Shown: positions 35,419 to 43,566 of the stretch, one piece after another
How positions within the stretch are numbered: position 1 is the first letter of the stretch
Layout: the number at the start of each line of letters is the position of its first letter
From: Anaeromyxobacter oryzisoli
GTDB taxonomy: Bacteria; Myxococcota; Myxococcia; Myxococcales; Anaeromyxobacteraceae
Assembly: GCF_022690765.1 (NCBI RefSeq)
Contig: NZ_JALCZA010000015.1
Span: 1-64,000 of the forward strand
Reading direction: 5' to 3'
DNA: 64,000 nt
Translations under genes and position numbers: made by a program
Notes under the pieces: generated by a model
What the model saw: the letters and a program-made list of their open reading frames with translations, nothing else
Database searches by the model: none
Told to the model about the DNA's origin: nothing

Positions 35419-36783
35419 GTGCCCCGGTCGATCGCCCTTCTCGCCGCTCTCCTCGCAGCCGCCGCGCCGGCGACTCCGCTGGCGCAGCCGACCTCCGAGG
35501 GCCGCGATCCAGAAGAGGAGCCACGGCAGGAGGACGAGCGCCCGCCGGGCGAGGCCCCCGCCTTCGTCCCGCCCTGCTTCGCGCCTCCCTGCTTCGTCCC
35601 GCCCGGAGAGGCGCAGCCCGAGCGGCCGGGCGAGCCGTCGCCGCCGCCCTCGCAGGCGCCGTCGCAACCGACCCCGCCCGCCACCCTCGCGCGGCCACCG
35701 GAGCAGGGTCAGCCGCCGCCGGCCGGCCTCCCGCGGGGTCCCCCCTCCCCGTCGCAGGCCACGCCCGCCGGGCCGCCATCCCCGTTCAAGCCCGAGGAGA
35801 CCTGGTGGGACGCCACGCACGCGTTCCTCGAGGAGAAGATGTTCGCGCCGGTGAACCGCCTGGACCGGTTCTTCTCGGACGAGCGCGAGCTCGAGGCGGA
35901 GCGCTCGCGGTCGTTCATGCGCCTCCGGAGCGAGGTCAAGTTCCGCGAGGACGGCGCGCCGCAGTTCGGCGTGAGCCTCCGCGCGGACCTGCGGTTCCCC
36001 GGCCTCGGCAAGCGGCTCGAGCGGTTCCGGCTCGTCATCGCCGGCGAGAGCGAGGAGACCCAGACCCCGCTCTTCCCGAACGATCCCACCGCGTCGCCGC
36101 TCCCGGGCTCGCGGCGGGTGAACGCCGAGCTCCGCTACAGGCTCTGGGACAGCGTCCTCACCCACGTCGATCTCGGCGCCGGCGTGCTCGTGAAGATCCC
36201 GCCGGGCGCGTTCACCCGGGTGAGGTACCGCCTCACGATCCCGGTGGACGGCTGGTTCCTGACCCGCTACGCCGCCACGGGCTTCTGGCGAACGGACACG
36301 GGGTTCGGGACGTCGGGCGAGGCCGCCGTCGAGCGGCCGCTCGGCCCCATGTCGCTCGCGCGCGTCAGCGGGCGGGTGGAGCTGTCGGAGCGGAGCCACG
36401 GCGGCGAGTGGGGCTCCGAGCTCGCGTTCCTGCGCACGATCGGCCCGCGCCGCGCCATCTCGGTGGGGGCCGCGATGCAGGGCGCCACCAGCGACCCGGT
36501 CACGGTGTCGAGGTACCGGATCTACACGCGCCTGCGCCGGGAGGTGTGGCGCCGCTGGCTGTTCGTGGAGCTCGAGCCGGAGGTCGCGTGGCCCTGGACG
36601 GTGGACACGGGCCGGTACCGCGCGTTCGGGGTCACGCTGAGGCTCGAGGTCCAGTTCCAGGGCAACGAGAACCCCGTGCTCACCAGGGCGCCGGCCCCCT
36701 CCCCGGCCGTCTCCACGGCCACCGCGGCCCGGGCCACGCCGTCTCGATCGGCCGAGCCGCTCGCGTCCGGCCTATCACCCTGA
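35419..36783 (+). CDS. Exported protein with Pro/Cys-rich N-terminal region and barrel-like domain
   Basis: This 454-residue protein has a signal peptide (GTG at 35419; VPRSIALLAALLAAAAPATPLA). An acidic Pro-rich linker of about 110 residues includes FVPPCFAPPCFVPPG. From about 130 the rest looks like a beta-barrel or membrane-associated domain (TWWDATHAFLEEKMFAP, RLRSEVKFREDG, FGVSLRADLRFPGLG, YRLTIPVDGWFLTRYAATG). It follows the other outer-membrane gene across a terminator. No family was identified, but similar layouts occur in myxobacterial envelope proteins. Confidence 0.75.
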   Translation: MPRSIALLAALLAAAAPATPLAQPTSEGRDPEEEPRQEDERPPGEAPAFVPPCFAPPCFVPPGEAQPERPGEPSPPPSQAPSQPTPPATLARPPEQGQPPPAGLPRGPPSPSQATPAGPPSPFKPEETWWDATHAFLEEKMFAPVNRLDRFFSDERELEAERSRSFMRLRSEVKFREDGAPQFGVSLRADLRFPGLGKRLERFRLVIAGESEETQTPLFPNDPTASPLPGSRRVNAELRYRLWDSVLTHVDLGAGVLVKIPPGAFTRVRYRLTIPVDGWFLTRYAATGFWRTDTGFGTSGEAAVERPLGPMSLARVSGRVELSERSHGGEWGSELAFLRTIGPRRAISVGAAMQGATSDPVTVSRYRIYTRLRREVWRRWLFVELEPEVAWPWTVDTGRYRAFGVTLRLEVQFQGNENPVLTRAPAPSPAVSTATAARATPSRSAEPLASGLSP

Positions 36784-36807
36784 AGCCGTACGCCCGGGGA
36801 CGGCACG

Positions 36808-36968
36808 GCGCCACCAGCCTGCGTCGAGCGTGGCGAGGCGGAGGACTCTGGCCTGGGGCAGCTCGGCTTCATGGCGTACGACGGGCTGACCCTCATCGTC
36901 CGCGGTCGCCCACACCTACCTGTCCCGGCCCTCGCCGAGCGGGCACACGACGACCGGGCAGCGCGTCA
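36808..36968 (+). repeat. Dispersed ~190-bp element, copy E (left half, with insertion)
   Basis: CGGCGCCACCAGCCTGCGTC and GAGCGTGGCGAGG match the left end of copy A. After about 75 unrelated bases, CGCCGAGCGGGCACACGACG and ACCGGGCAGCGC match the middle of copies A and B. The element then ends at the stop codon of the RluD gene (36966-36968). Confidence 0.65.
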
Positions 36969-37859
36969 GCGCCCGGACCGCGCCGCGCGCAGCACCGCGA
37001 GGGCGCGGCCGAGATCCTCCGGGATGGGCGCCTCCACCGTGATCCGCCGTCCCGTGCGTGGATGATCGAAGGCGAGCCGGACGGCGTGCAGCGCCTGCCG
37101 CCCGACGGCCGCCCCGGCGCGCCGGGCGGGATCGTCCGCGGGGAGGCGGGCCTCGCGGCGCGTCCCGCCGTACACGGCGTCGCCGAGGAGCGGATGGCCC
37201 GCCTCGGCTAGGTGGACCCGGATCTGGTGGGTCCGGCCGGTGTGGAGCGTCACCTCCGCGAGCGTGGCCGAGGTCCCGAAGCGCTCGACCACGCGCCACT
37301 CGGTGATCGCGCGGCGGCCCGCCCTCACGCGCCCGGTGAAGCGCGTGCGGTCGCGCGGGTGGCGGCCGTACGGCGTGTCGAGCCGCCCCTCGTCCGGCAG
37401 CGCCCCGTGGCAGAGCGCGAGGTAGACCTTCTCGACGGTCCGCCCCTTCCACTGCGCCTGGAGCGACGCGAGGGCGGCCTCCGTCTTCGCGACGACGAGG
37501 CAGCCGGAGGTGTCCTTGTCGAGGCGGTGGACGAGGCCGATGCGGGGGAGCGCCGGGACGGGCGGCGCGGGCGCCCGCCGCGAGCGCGGCGCCGACCCCG
37601 GCTCGACGGTGAGGCGATGGAGCAGCGCGTTCACCACCGTCGAGTGCGGCGTGCCGCGCGCCGGGTGGACCGCCATCCCGGCCGCTTTGTCGAGGACGAG
37701 CAGCTCGGGATCGTCGAGCAGCACCGAGAGCGGGAGCGCCTGGGGGACGAGGCCCGACGGCTCGGGGGGCGGGAGCTCGACCTCGATCTCCTCGCCGCCG
37801 TGGAGCCGCGCCGAGGCCTTCGCGGCGTGGCCGGCGACGGTGACGCGCCCGTCGTCCAC
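36966..37859 (-). CDS. RluD-type 23S rRNA pseudouridine synthase (start uncertain)
   Basis: This is the RluC/RluD-type enzyme that isomerises uridines in large-subunit rRNA. Catalytic Asp is in HRLDKDTSG (Asp114 from the GTG used here) with GRTHQIRVHLAEAG downstream. The N-terminal S4 domain continues upstream of the GTG at 37859 in the same frame (RLDVALARLAPELSRARVRR and further to about 37998), but no ATG, GTG or TTG exists there. Either a rare start codon (a CTG near 38001) is used, or the sequence has a small error. It is transcribed in the same direction as the hypothetical gene upstream, which ends nearby. Confidence 0.85.
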   Translation of the reverse strand: MDDGRVTVAGHAAKASARLHGGEEIEVELPPPEPSGLVPQALPLSVLLDDPELLVLDKAAGMAVHPARGTPHSTVVNALLHRLTVEPGSAPRSRRAPAPPVPALPRIGLVHRLDKDTSGCLVVAKTEAALASLQAQWKGRTVEKVYLALCHGALPDEGRLDTPYGRHPRDRTRFTGRVRAGRRAITEWRVVERFGTSATLAEVTLHTGRTHQIRVHLAEAGHPLLGDAVYGGTRREARLPADDPARRAGAAVGRQALHAVRLAFDHPRTGRRITVEAPIPEDLGRALAVLRAARSGR

Positions 37860-37996
37860 GAGGCGCCGGACCCGCGCCCGCGACAGCTCCGGTGCGAGGC
37901 GCGCCAGCGCGACGTCGAGCCGGCAGCCGGCGAGCTCGACGGGGGCGACGAACGCGAGGCGATCGGGCAGGGCCGCCTCCGGACGCGGCGACGCGG

Positions 37997-38263
37997 CTAC
38001 CAGATGCGGGACTTCACGTGACCCTTCGACCGGAGGATCACGTCCACGATGGCGCGGTCGTAGAAGTTCGTCTGCGCGTACAGCTCCGGAGAGACTCGCG
38101 ACCGGTAGAGCTCACGCCCCTCCTCGAGCTCCTCCTGGAGCGAGTCGAAGAAGTTGTCATGCTCGATCCCTCGGACGATCTTCTCCTCGTTGTAGAGGGA
38201 GACGTCGGAGCAGATCGCCCGGGCGAGGCGCATCGCGGCCTCGGGTGCTTCGATGAGCGGCAT
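37997..38263 (-). CDS. Conserved-looking small hypothetical protein
   Basis: This 88-residue acidic protein starts with ATG at 38263, 10 nt after an AGGA site. It is rich in helix formers (EAPEAAMRLARAICSDVSLY, EHDNFFDSLQEELEEGRELY) and ends with YDRAIVDVILRSKGHVKSRIW. No signal peptide, metal motif or known domain was recognised. The stop is at the point where the RluD S4 frame begins, so the two are tightly linked. A cytoplasmic regulatory or adaptor role is possible. Confidence 0.7.
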   Translation of the reverse strand: MPLIEAPEAAMRLARAICSDVSLYNEEKIVRGIEHDNFFDSLQEELEEGRELYRSRVSPELYAQTNFYDRAIVDVILRSKGHVKSRIW

Positions 38264-38356
38264 ACGCGGCAAATCCTACGGCGGGACGTGCGGTCGGTCA
38301 ATGAACCGGCCGCCCGGACCGGCCCCGCTCGCCGCACCCTCGCCGAGGGGGGCCGT

Positions 38357-39313
38357 TCAGCGCGGCTTCGGCGTCGGCGTCGCGGACGACTGCCCCGTCC
38401 CCGCCGCGAAGCGCTCGAGGTACGAACGCGCCACCTTCTGGCCGTCCAGCCGGAGCTCGCGGGCGAGCGAGAGCAGGATGCCGCGGAGGTAGACCGGCGC
38501 CGGGAGCAGCGCGTACCGGTCCGCCTCGATGTTCTCGATGTGGTGCCGCGTCACCTTGGTGCGCTCGGAGAGCTGCTGGAGCGTGATGCCGCGGGCCTCC
38601 CGGAGCTGGCGGAGCACCTCGCCCGTCCAGGCGGTCGCGTCGGGCAGCGGGGGCGGAGCCGGAGGCGCCGGCGGCGGGTTCATCGGCACCGGGGTCGCGG
38701 TCGACGCCGCCGCTGGGATCGGGGGGGGCGTCGCAGCGGGGGGCGCCGCCGCCGCGGGGGGCGGCGGGGGCGCGACGGCGGGCGAGACCGTGAGCGGGAT
38801 CGGCGCGTCGGGTGGAGACGGCGGGACCGCCCCGGGTGCGGACGGCGCGGCGACCGCGTGGTCCAGGAGGATGGGCTGCGGCGCCGCGGGGACGGCGGCC
38901 GGCGCGGGCGGAGGCACGGGCGGAGGCACGGGCGGTGGCGTCGGCGAGCGCCCGCCGGCCCCCTGCTCTCCGGTCGCCTCGCGGAGCGCCAGCGGCCGCG
39001 CGGGGATCACCGGCGGGACCTCGGCCCGCGGCACGGGCGTCGCCGCGCGCGACGCGCGCGCCTCGGCCCGGGCGCCGGCGAGCTGCTCGTCGTAGCGCCG
39101 TCGGGCGGCCGGATCGAGGAGCGTCGTCCGCGCGTCCTCGATCCGTCGCGCGAGCAGCTCGGCCTCCTCGGAGGACATCAGCGTGTACGTCGCGAGCGAG
39201 CCCGGCCCGAAGAGCGCCTGGGCGCGATCGACCGCGGCGGCGATCGCCGCCGAGCTCGCGTCGGGTGGGACCTCGAGGATCTCGTACAGGGTCTGGTCTG
39301 CGAGCCGCTTCAC
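38357..39313 (-). CDS. J-like domain plus RodZ-type HTH protein with long Pro/Ala linker
   Basis: This 318-residue cytoplasmic protein starts with GTG at 39313, overlapping the upstream ATPase stop (GTGA). Residues about 5-85 resemble a J domain (LADQTLYEILEVPPDASSAA ... TLLDPAARRRYDEQL) but lack the HPD motif. A linker of about 130 residues made of Pro and Ala follows. The C-terminal 80 residues are a RodZ/HTH_25-type helix-turn-helix (LREARGITLQQLSERTKVTR, then HHIENIEADRYALLPAPVYL). Unlike RodZ there is no membrane helix. Coupling to a MinD-type ATPase suggests the two proteins work together, perhaps in positioning. Confidence 0.8.
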   Translation of the reverse strand: MKRLADQTLYEILEVPPDASSAAIAAAVDRAQALFGPGSLATYTLMSSEEAELLARRIEDARTTLLDPAARRRYDEQLAGARAEARASRAATPVPRAEVPPVIPARPLALREATGEQGAGGRSPTPPPVPPPVPPPAPAAVPAAPQPILLDHAVAAPSAPGAVPPSPPDAPIPLTVSPAVAPPPPPAAAAPPAATPPPIPAAASTATPVPMNPPPAPPAPPPLPDATAWTGEVLRQLREARGITLQQLSERTKVTRHHIENIEADRYALLPAPVYLRGILLSLARELRLDGQKVARSYLERFAAGTGQSSATPTPKPR

Positions 39314-40314
39314 CGGTTTTCCCCGGCCTCCGCCACCAGGTCGAGCGCCAGGAGCGCGTCGGCCACGCCGGCGAAGGCCCTCGCGGCCGGGGCGTCCGGC
39401 CGCTCGACGAGAAGCGGCTTCCGCGCCCTGAGGGTGCGCCACATCGCGTCGTCGTAATGAATGTACCCGAGATAGTCCATCTCGAGCCCGAAGTACTTCC
39501 GCCAGGCCGCCACCACCGCGCGCCCGATCTCGGCGTCCTGGGCCGTGCGCGCCTGGTTCACGACCAGCCGCGGGCGGAACGTCGCGAGCTGGCGGGCGAG
39601 GTTCGCCCCCGCCTCCGGATCGCGCTCCGACACCGTGGACACCAGCTCGACGGGGCTCCGGAAGGTGCCGCCGTCCATGACCGACCGGAGCAGCCCCTCG
39701 TACCCGTACACCTGCGCGATGTTCCTCATCCGGCGCCAGAACGCGGCCTTCACGAACCGGTAGGCGTTCTCGACGGCGGTGGGCTCCGGGACCAGCACGA
39801 GCACGCCGTGATCCGAGACCAGGAAGAAGTCGAGGACGTTCGCGTGCGTGCCCGCCCCGAGGTCGAGGATGGCGTAGTCCACGTCCATCTGCTGCACGTG
39901 GCGGAGCAGGCGCATCTTCTGGGCGTGGCGCGGGTTGGCGGCGTCGAGGTGGTCGAGGGCGCCGGAGATGAGCCCGAGGTTCTGGATCCCCGTCGGCGTC
40001 ACCACGTCGTCGATGGTGGCGACCTTGCGCTCGATGAAGTCGGAGAGCGTCCGCTTGGGGACGTCGAGGCCGAGGGTCGTGTGGAGGTTCGCGCCGCCGA
40101 GGTCGGCGTCCACGAGCACCACCCGCTTGCCGCGGCGCGCGAGCTCGATCCCGAGGTTGGCCGAGACGAGGCTCTTGCCGATCCCGCCCTTCCCGCCTCC
40201 GATCGACACCACGCGACGCGCCCGGGCCACCTTGCGGGCGAGGACCGGCCGCGCGGGCGAGCGCGGCTCCGCCGGGGGGGGCCTCACGAGCTTGAGCGTC
40301 GGAACGTCACCCAT
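39310..40314 (-). CDS. MinD/FlhG-like ParA-superfamily ATPase
   Basis: This 334-residue deviant-Walker ATPase has P-loop GGGKGGIGKSLVSANLG near residue 40, switch I VDADLGGANLHTTLG and switch II YAILDLGAGTH. The composition is that of the MinD/FlhG positioning family, but the adjacent genes are neither min nor flagellar. The ATG at 40314 (MGDVPTLK) is preferred to one four codons upstream. It is translationally coupled to the J-like/HTH gene. Confidence 0.88.
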   Translation of the reverse strand: MGDVPTLKLVRPPPAEPRSPARPVLARKVARARRVVSIGGGKGGIGKSLVSANLGIELARRGKRVVLVDADLGGANLHTTLGLDVPKRTLSDFIERKVATIDDVVTPTGIQNLGLISGALDHLDAANPRHAQKMRLLRHVQQMDVDYAILDLGAGTHANVLDFFLVSDHGVLVLVPEPTAVENAYRFVKAAFWRRMRNIAQVYGYEGLLRSVMDGGTFRSPVELVSTVSERDPEAGANLARQLATFRPRLVVNQARTAQDAEIGRAVVAAWRKYFGLEMDYLGYIHYDDAMWRTLRARKPLLVERPDAPAARAFAGVADALLALDLVAEAGENR

Positions 40315-40344
40315 CGCGGGACGCATCCTAGACCGAACGAGCGC

Positions 40345-40938
40345 TCACTCCAAAAGCTCGACGTTCCAGTAGGCGGCGTCCGCGAGCGACAGGAATGGCC
40401 GCCACTCGCTGTAGAACGCGCGACGGGTGGCGCTGCGGAACAGGGGCGTCCACCGCGGCCGCGCAGGTGCGCGGAGAAGCCGCATCCCCGCCTCCTCCGG
40501 CGTGCGCCCACCTTTCCGCAGATTGCAGCGGATGCACGAGCAGACGACGTTGGCCCAGCTCGTCGAGCCCCCGCGCGAGCGCGGGACCACGTGGTCCAGG
40601 TTCAGCTCCGAGCGGCGGAACCGCCGGCCGCAGTACTGGCAGGTGTTGTCGTCCCGAGCGTAGATGTTGAAGCGGGAGAACCTCACCCGCGTCTTGGGCA
40701 GGTGCTCGTACGCCAGCAGCACGATGACCCGCGGGACCCGGATCCGCCGGCTCGGGGTCCCGATCGAGTCGTGCTCCGCCGCGGCCAGCTCGGCCCAGCT
40801 CGCGAAGTCGAAGAGCTGGAACTGCTCGTCGATCGCCTTGACCATCCCCTGGTACAGCAAGGAGAAGGCCCGGCGGACGGACGTCACGTGGACGGGCTGG
40901 TAGACCCTGTTGAGGACGAGGACGCCGGTGTCGAGCAT
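40345..40938 (-). CDS. HNH endonuclease-family protein
   Basis: This 197-residue protein is of the common bacterial HNH type. An N-terminal domain (MLDTGVLVLNRVYQPVHVTS) precedes the nuclease module: CQYCG, LNLDHVVPRSRGG, WANVVCSCIRCNLRKGG. Two CxxC knuckles bind structural zinc and the DH and N residues form the ββα-metal site. Proteins with this exact layout are usually chromosomal and not linked to mobile elements; their role is unclear. Confidence 0.9.
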   Translation of the reverse strand: MLDTGVLVLNRVYQPVHVTSVRRAFSLLYQGMVKAIDEQFQLFDFASWAELAAAEHDSIGTPSRRIRVPRVIVLLAYEHLPKTRVRFSRFNIYARDDNTCQYCGRRFRRSELNLDHVVPRSRGGSTSWANVVCSCIRCNLRKGGRTPEEAGMRLLRAPARPRWTPLFRSATRRAFYSEWRPFLSLADAAYWNVELLE

Positions 40939-41052
40939 CGAGGTGATTGATCATAGAGCCAGCGTCCCTCCGTCGCACGTCGGAGGCTGGGCTGCGTCGC
41001 TCGGTCGTCGGCGCCGGGGGCTCGACGTGGGCGACGCGGGCGGGAGCCGCGA

Positions 41053-43395
41053 TCAGGTCTTTTCGCTCTCGCGCCGAAGCAGGCCGGAGGACGGCGACTC
41101 CGACGGTCCCCCGTAGAGGAGCCGGTACGTCGCGTAGGACCGGAGGACGCGCTTCACGTACCCGCGGGTCTCCTGGAACGGGATCTCCTCGACGAACTCG
41201 TCCACGTCGAGATCGCCGCGCGCCTGCAGCCAGCGGCTCACCGCGTTGCCCCCGGCGTTGTACGCGGCGACCGCGAGCGCGACGGAGCCGTCGAAGCGGC
41301 GGACGAGCGACCCGAGGTAGCGGGCGCCGAGGCGGATGTTGAGCGAGGCCCCCATGAGGTCGCCGCGCGAGGGGCGGCCGAGCCGCAGCTCGCGGGCGAC
41401 CGACTGCGCCGTCGGGAGCATGAGCTGGGTGAGCCCGATCGCGCCCGCGGGCGAGATCACCCGCGGGTCGAGCGCGCTCTCCTCGCGCATCAGCGCCTGG
41501 ACCAGATCGACGGGGACGTGCGCGGGGGGCGCCCAGCGCTTCACGTCGTCGCGGTACGCCGGCGGGAAGGCGATCCGCCAGACGCGCACGTTGTCCGCCG
41601 CCGGTGGGGTGCGGAGCGCGTTCCGGGCACGCGTCCGGAGCAGGCCGTGCGCCATCCGGTGGTCCCCCGCGCGGTCCAGAAGATCGGCGACGAGCAGGAT
41701 CGGATCGGCCGCGTCGCCGGCGCCGCGCAGCGCGGGCAACGACGCGGTGAGCTCGTCGGCCGCCGCGCGGGCGAGCCCCATGCGCAGGAGCAGCACGCCG
41801 GCCCGGAAGTGCGGGTCGGCGCGGAGCGGGCCCGGATCGTACGCCGCGGAGACGGCCGCCGGGACGACGGAGGCGGGCGCCGGCACGCTCCGCCCCGCGG
41901 CCGCGAGCCGCGCGCGGGCGAGCAGGCCGTAGTAATCGGTCGGGTAGCGCGCCGCGAGATCGGCCCACGTCGCCAGCGCGATGGCGCGCCCGGCGTCGCC
42001 GCTCTCCGAGAGGAGCCTCGCGCGCCAGTACGCCGCCCGCGCGTGCTCGAAGGGATCGCGGCCGTCCTTCTCCTGCTCGATCGCGCGGAGCTGCGCGATC
42101 GCGTCGTCCGTCTGCCCCGCCTGCTTCGCGAGCCAGGCGAGCCTGAAGCGCGCCTCGTCGCGGTAGTCCCCGCGCGGCTGCTCCCGCACGAGCGTGGAGA
42201 GCGCCTCGCGAGCCTCCGCGACGCGCCCGTCGCGGGCGAGGAGGTCCGCCTCGAAGAACAGCGCGTCATCGGCGAACGAGTGCGCCGGGAACTCCCGCGC
42301 CAGCCGCCGGTACAGGTTCACCGCCTCGTCCCGGTCGCCGCCGATCGACGTCGCGCTCGCGAGCAGGTAGAGCGACCGGACCCGCACGTCCGGATCGGCG
42401 CACCCGTCCACCACGGGGCGCAGCGCGGCGATCGCCTGCGCGAAGTTGCGCTCCTTCCGCTGCGCCCGCCCGACCGCCGCCTGCACCTCGCACGCGAACG
42501 GCGATCGCGCGGCGGCGGGGGGCACCGCCTCGAGGAGCGGCTCGAGCAGGACGAGCGCCTGCCCATTCCGGTTCGCGTCGAGGAGCCGCTCCGCGCGGCG
42601 GAGCACGGCGGGGGGCTCCGGCGCGGCCCCCGCGTCGCCGGGCAGCGCGCGCAGCGCGGCGAGGCAGTCGGCGGACTCCGGCGCGAGCGGGTGATCGGTC
42701 CAGCAGGCGAGCAGCTCCCGGCGCGCCGCGGCCGCGTCCGGCGGCGAGCCCTCGGCGCGCAGCCGCCCCGCGAGGAGCAGCGCGGTCGGGGAGAGATCCG
42801 CGTGGCTCGGCAGCGCCGACGGCGAGGCCGACAGGAGCGGCGCGATCGCGTCGAGGGCGGCCTCGCGCTCGCCCAGCGACTGCGCCAGGCGCGCGCGGGC
42901 GAGCCGCGCGTCCGGGGCGAGGAGCGAGCTGTCCGGGACCGACGCCCAGGCGGCGAGCGCCTCCTGCGGGCGGCGCGCGCCGGCGAGGGCCTCGGCGCGG
43001 GCGAAGACGACGCGGTCGGCGAGGTCCGGGAGCTTCGCCTCGAGCCCCGCGAGGGCGGTGAGCGCCTCGCCGGCCCGCGAGCGCGCGAGGAGCGCGAGCG
43101 CGCGCAGGTACCGCGCCTCCGGCAGCCGGCTCCTCGCCAGCCGCGCGGCGGCCTCGTCGAAGCGGCCGGCGTCGTACGCGGCCTTCCCCTCGGCGGCCGG
43201 GCCGCGTGCGAACAGGGGGGCGAGATCCGCCTCGCGGACGAGCCGCGCCGGGTCGTCCGGGGCCAGCGTGGGCGGCTTCGGGTGGAGCGGCTTCGCGAGG
43301 GAAGCGGGCTGCAGGAGCCCCGGTCCGACGCCGGCGGGCGCCGCGACGGCGGCGAGGGGGGCTGCGAGGATGACGGCGAGCGCTGCGGAACGCAT
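41053..43395 (-). CDS. Soluble lytic transglycosylase (Slt70-like)
   Basis: This 780-residue periplasmic enzyme cleaves peptidoglycan with formation of 1,6-anhydro ends. It has an N-terminal signal (MRSAALAVILAAPLAAVAAPA). A long Ala-rich helical superhelix follows, with TPR-like repeats (about 50-600). The C-terminal SLT domain has catalytic Glu in MREESALDP, then SPAGAIGLTQLMLPTA, ASLNIRLGARYLGSLV and VAAYNAGGNAVSRW. Domain order and length match Slt70. It is divergent from the sensor kinase gene. Confidence 0.93.
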   Translation of the reverse strand: MRSAALAVILAAPLAAVAAPAGVGPGLLQPASLAKPLHPKPPTLAPDDPARLVREADLAPLFARGPAAEGKAAYDAGRFDEAAARLARSRLPEARYLRALALLARSRAGEALTALAGLEAKLPDLADRVVFARAEALAGARRPQEALAAWASVPDSSLLAPDARLARARLAQSLGEREAALDAIAPLLSASPSALPSHADLSPTALLLAGRLRAEGSPPDAAAARRELLACWTDHPLAPESADCLAALRALPGDAGAAPEPPAVLRRAERLLDANRNGQALVLLEPLLEAVPPAAARSPFACEVQAAVGRAQRKERNFAQAIAALRPVVDGCADPDVRVRSLYLLASATSIGGDRDEAVNLYRRLAREFPAHSFADDALFFEADLLARDGRVAEAREALSTLVREQPRGDYRDEARFRLAWLAKQAGQTDDAIAQLRAIEQEKDGRDPFEHARAAYWRARLLSESGDAGRAIALATWADLAARYPTDYYGLLARARLAAAGRSVPAPASVVPAAVSAAYDPGPLRADPHFRAGVLLLRMGLARAAADELTASLPALRGAGDAADPILLVADLLDRAGDHRMAHGLLRTRARNALRTPPAADNVRVWRIAFPPAYRDDVKRWAPPAHVPVDLVQALMREESALDPRVISPAGAIGLTQLMLPTAQSVARELRLGRPSRGDLMGASLNIRLGARYLGSLVRRFDGSVALAVAAYNAGGNAVSRWLQARGDLDVDEFVEEIPFQETRGYVKRVLRSYATYRLLYGGPSESPSSGLLRRESEKT

Positions 43396-43566
43396 GGGAC
43401 GGGAGCAGGTTGGGGCCGGGGCGCTCGCCAGGTCAAGGTCCGCCCGCTCGCCCGGCGGGAGGCCCTCGAAGAAGGGGCGCTGCGGAGAACCGTCGGCCCG
43501 CCGCCCCGATTCCCGGGGGCGCTCCCGTGCGGTACCCGGCCCCGAAACGGTTTAGGATCGGCCCCG

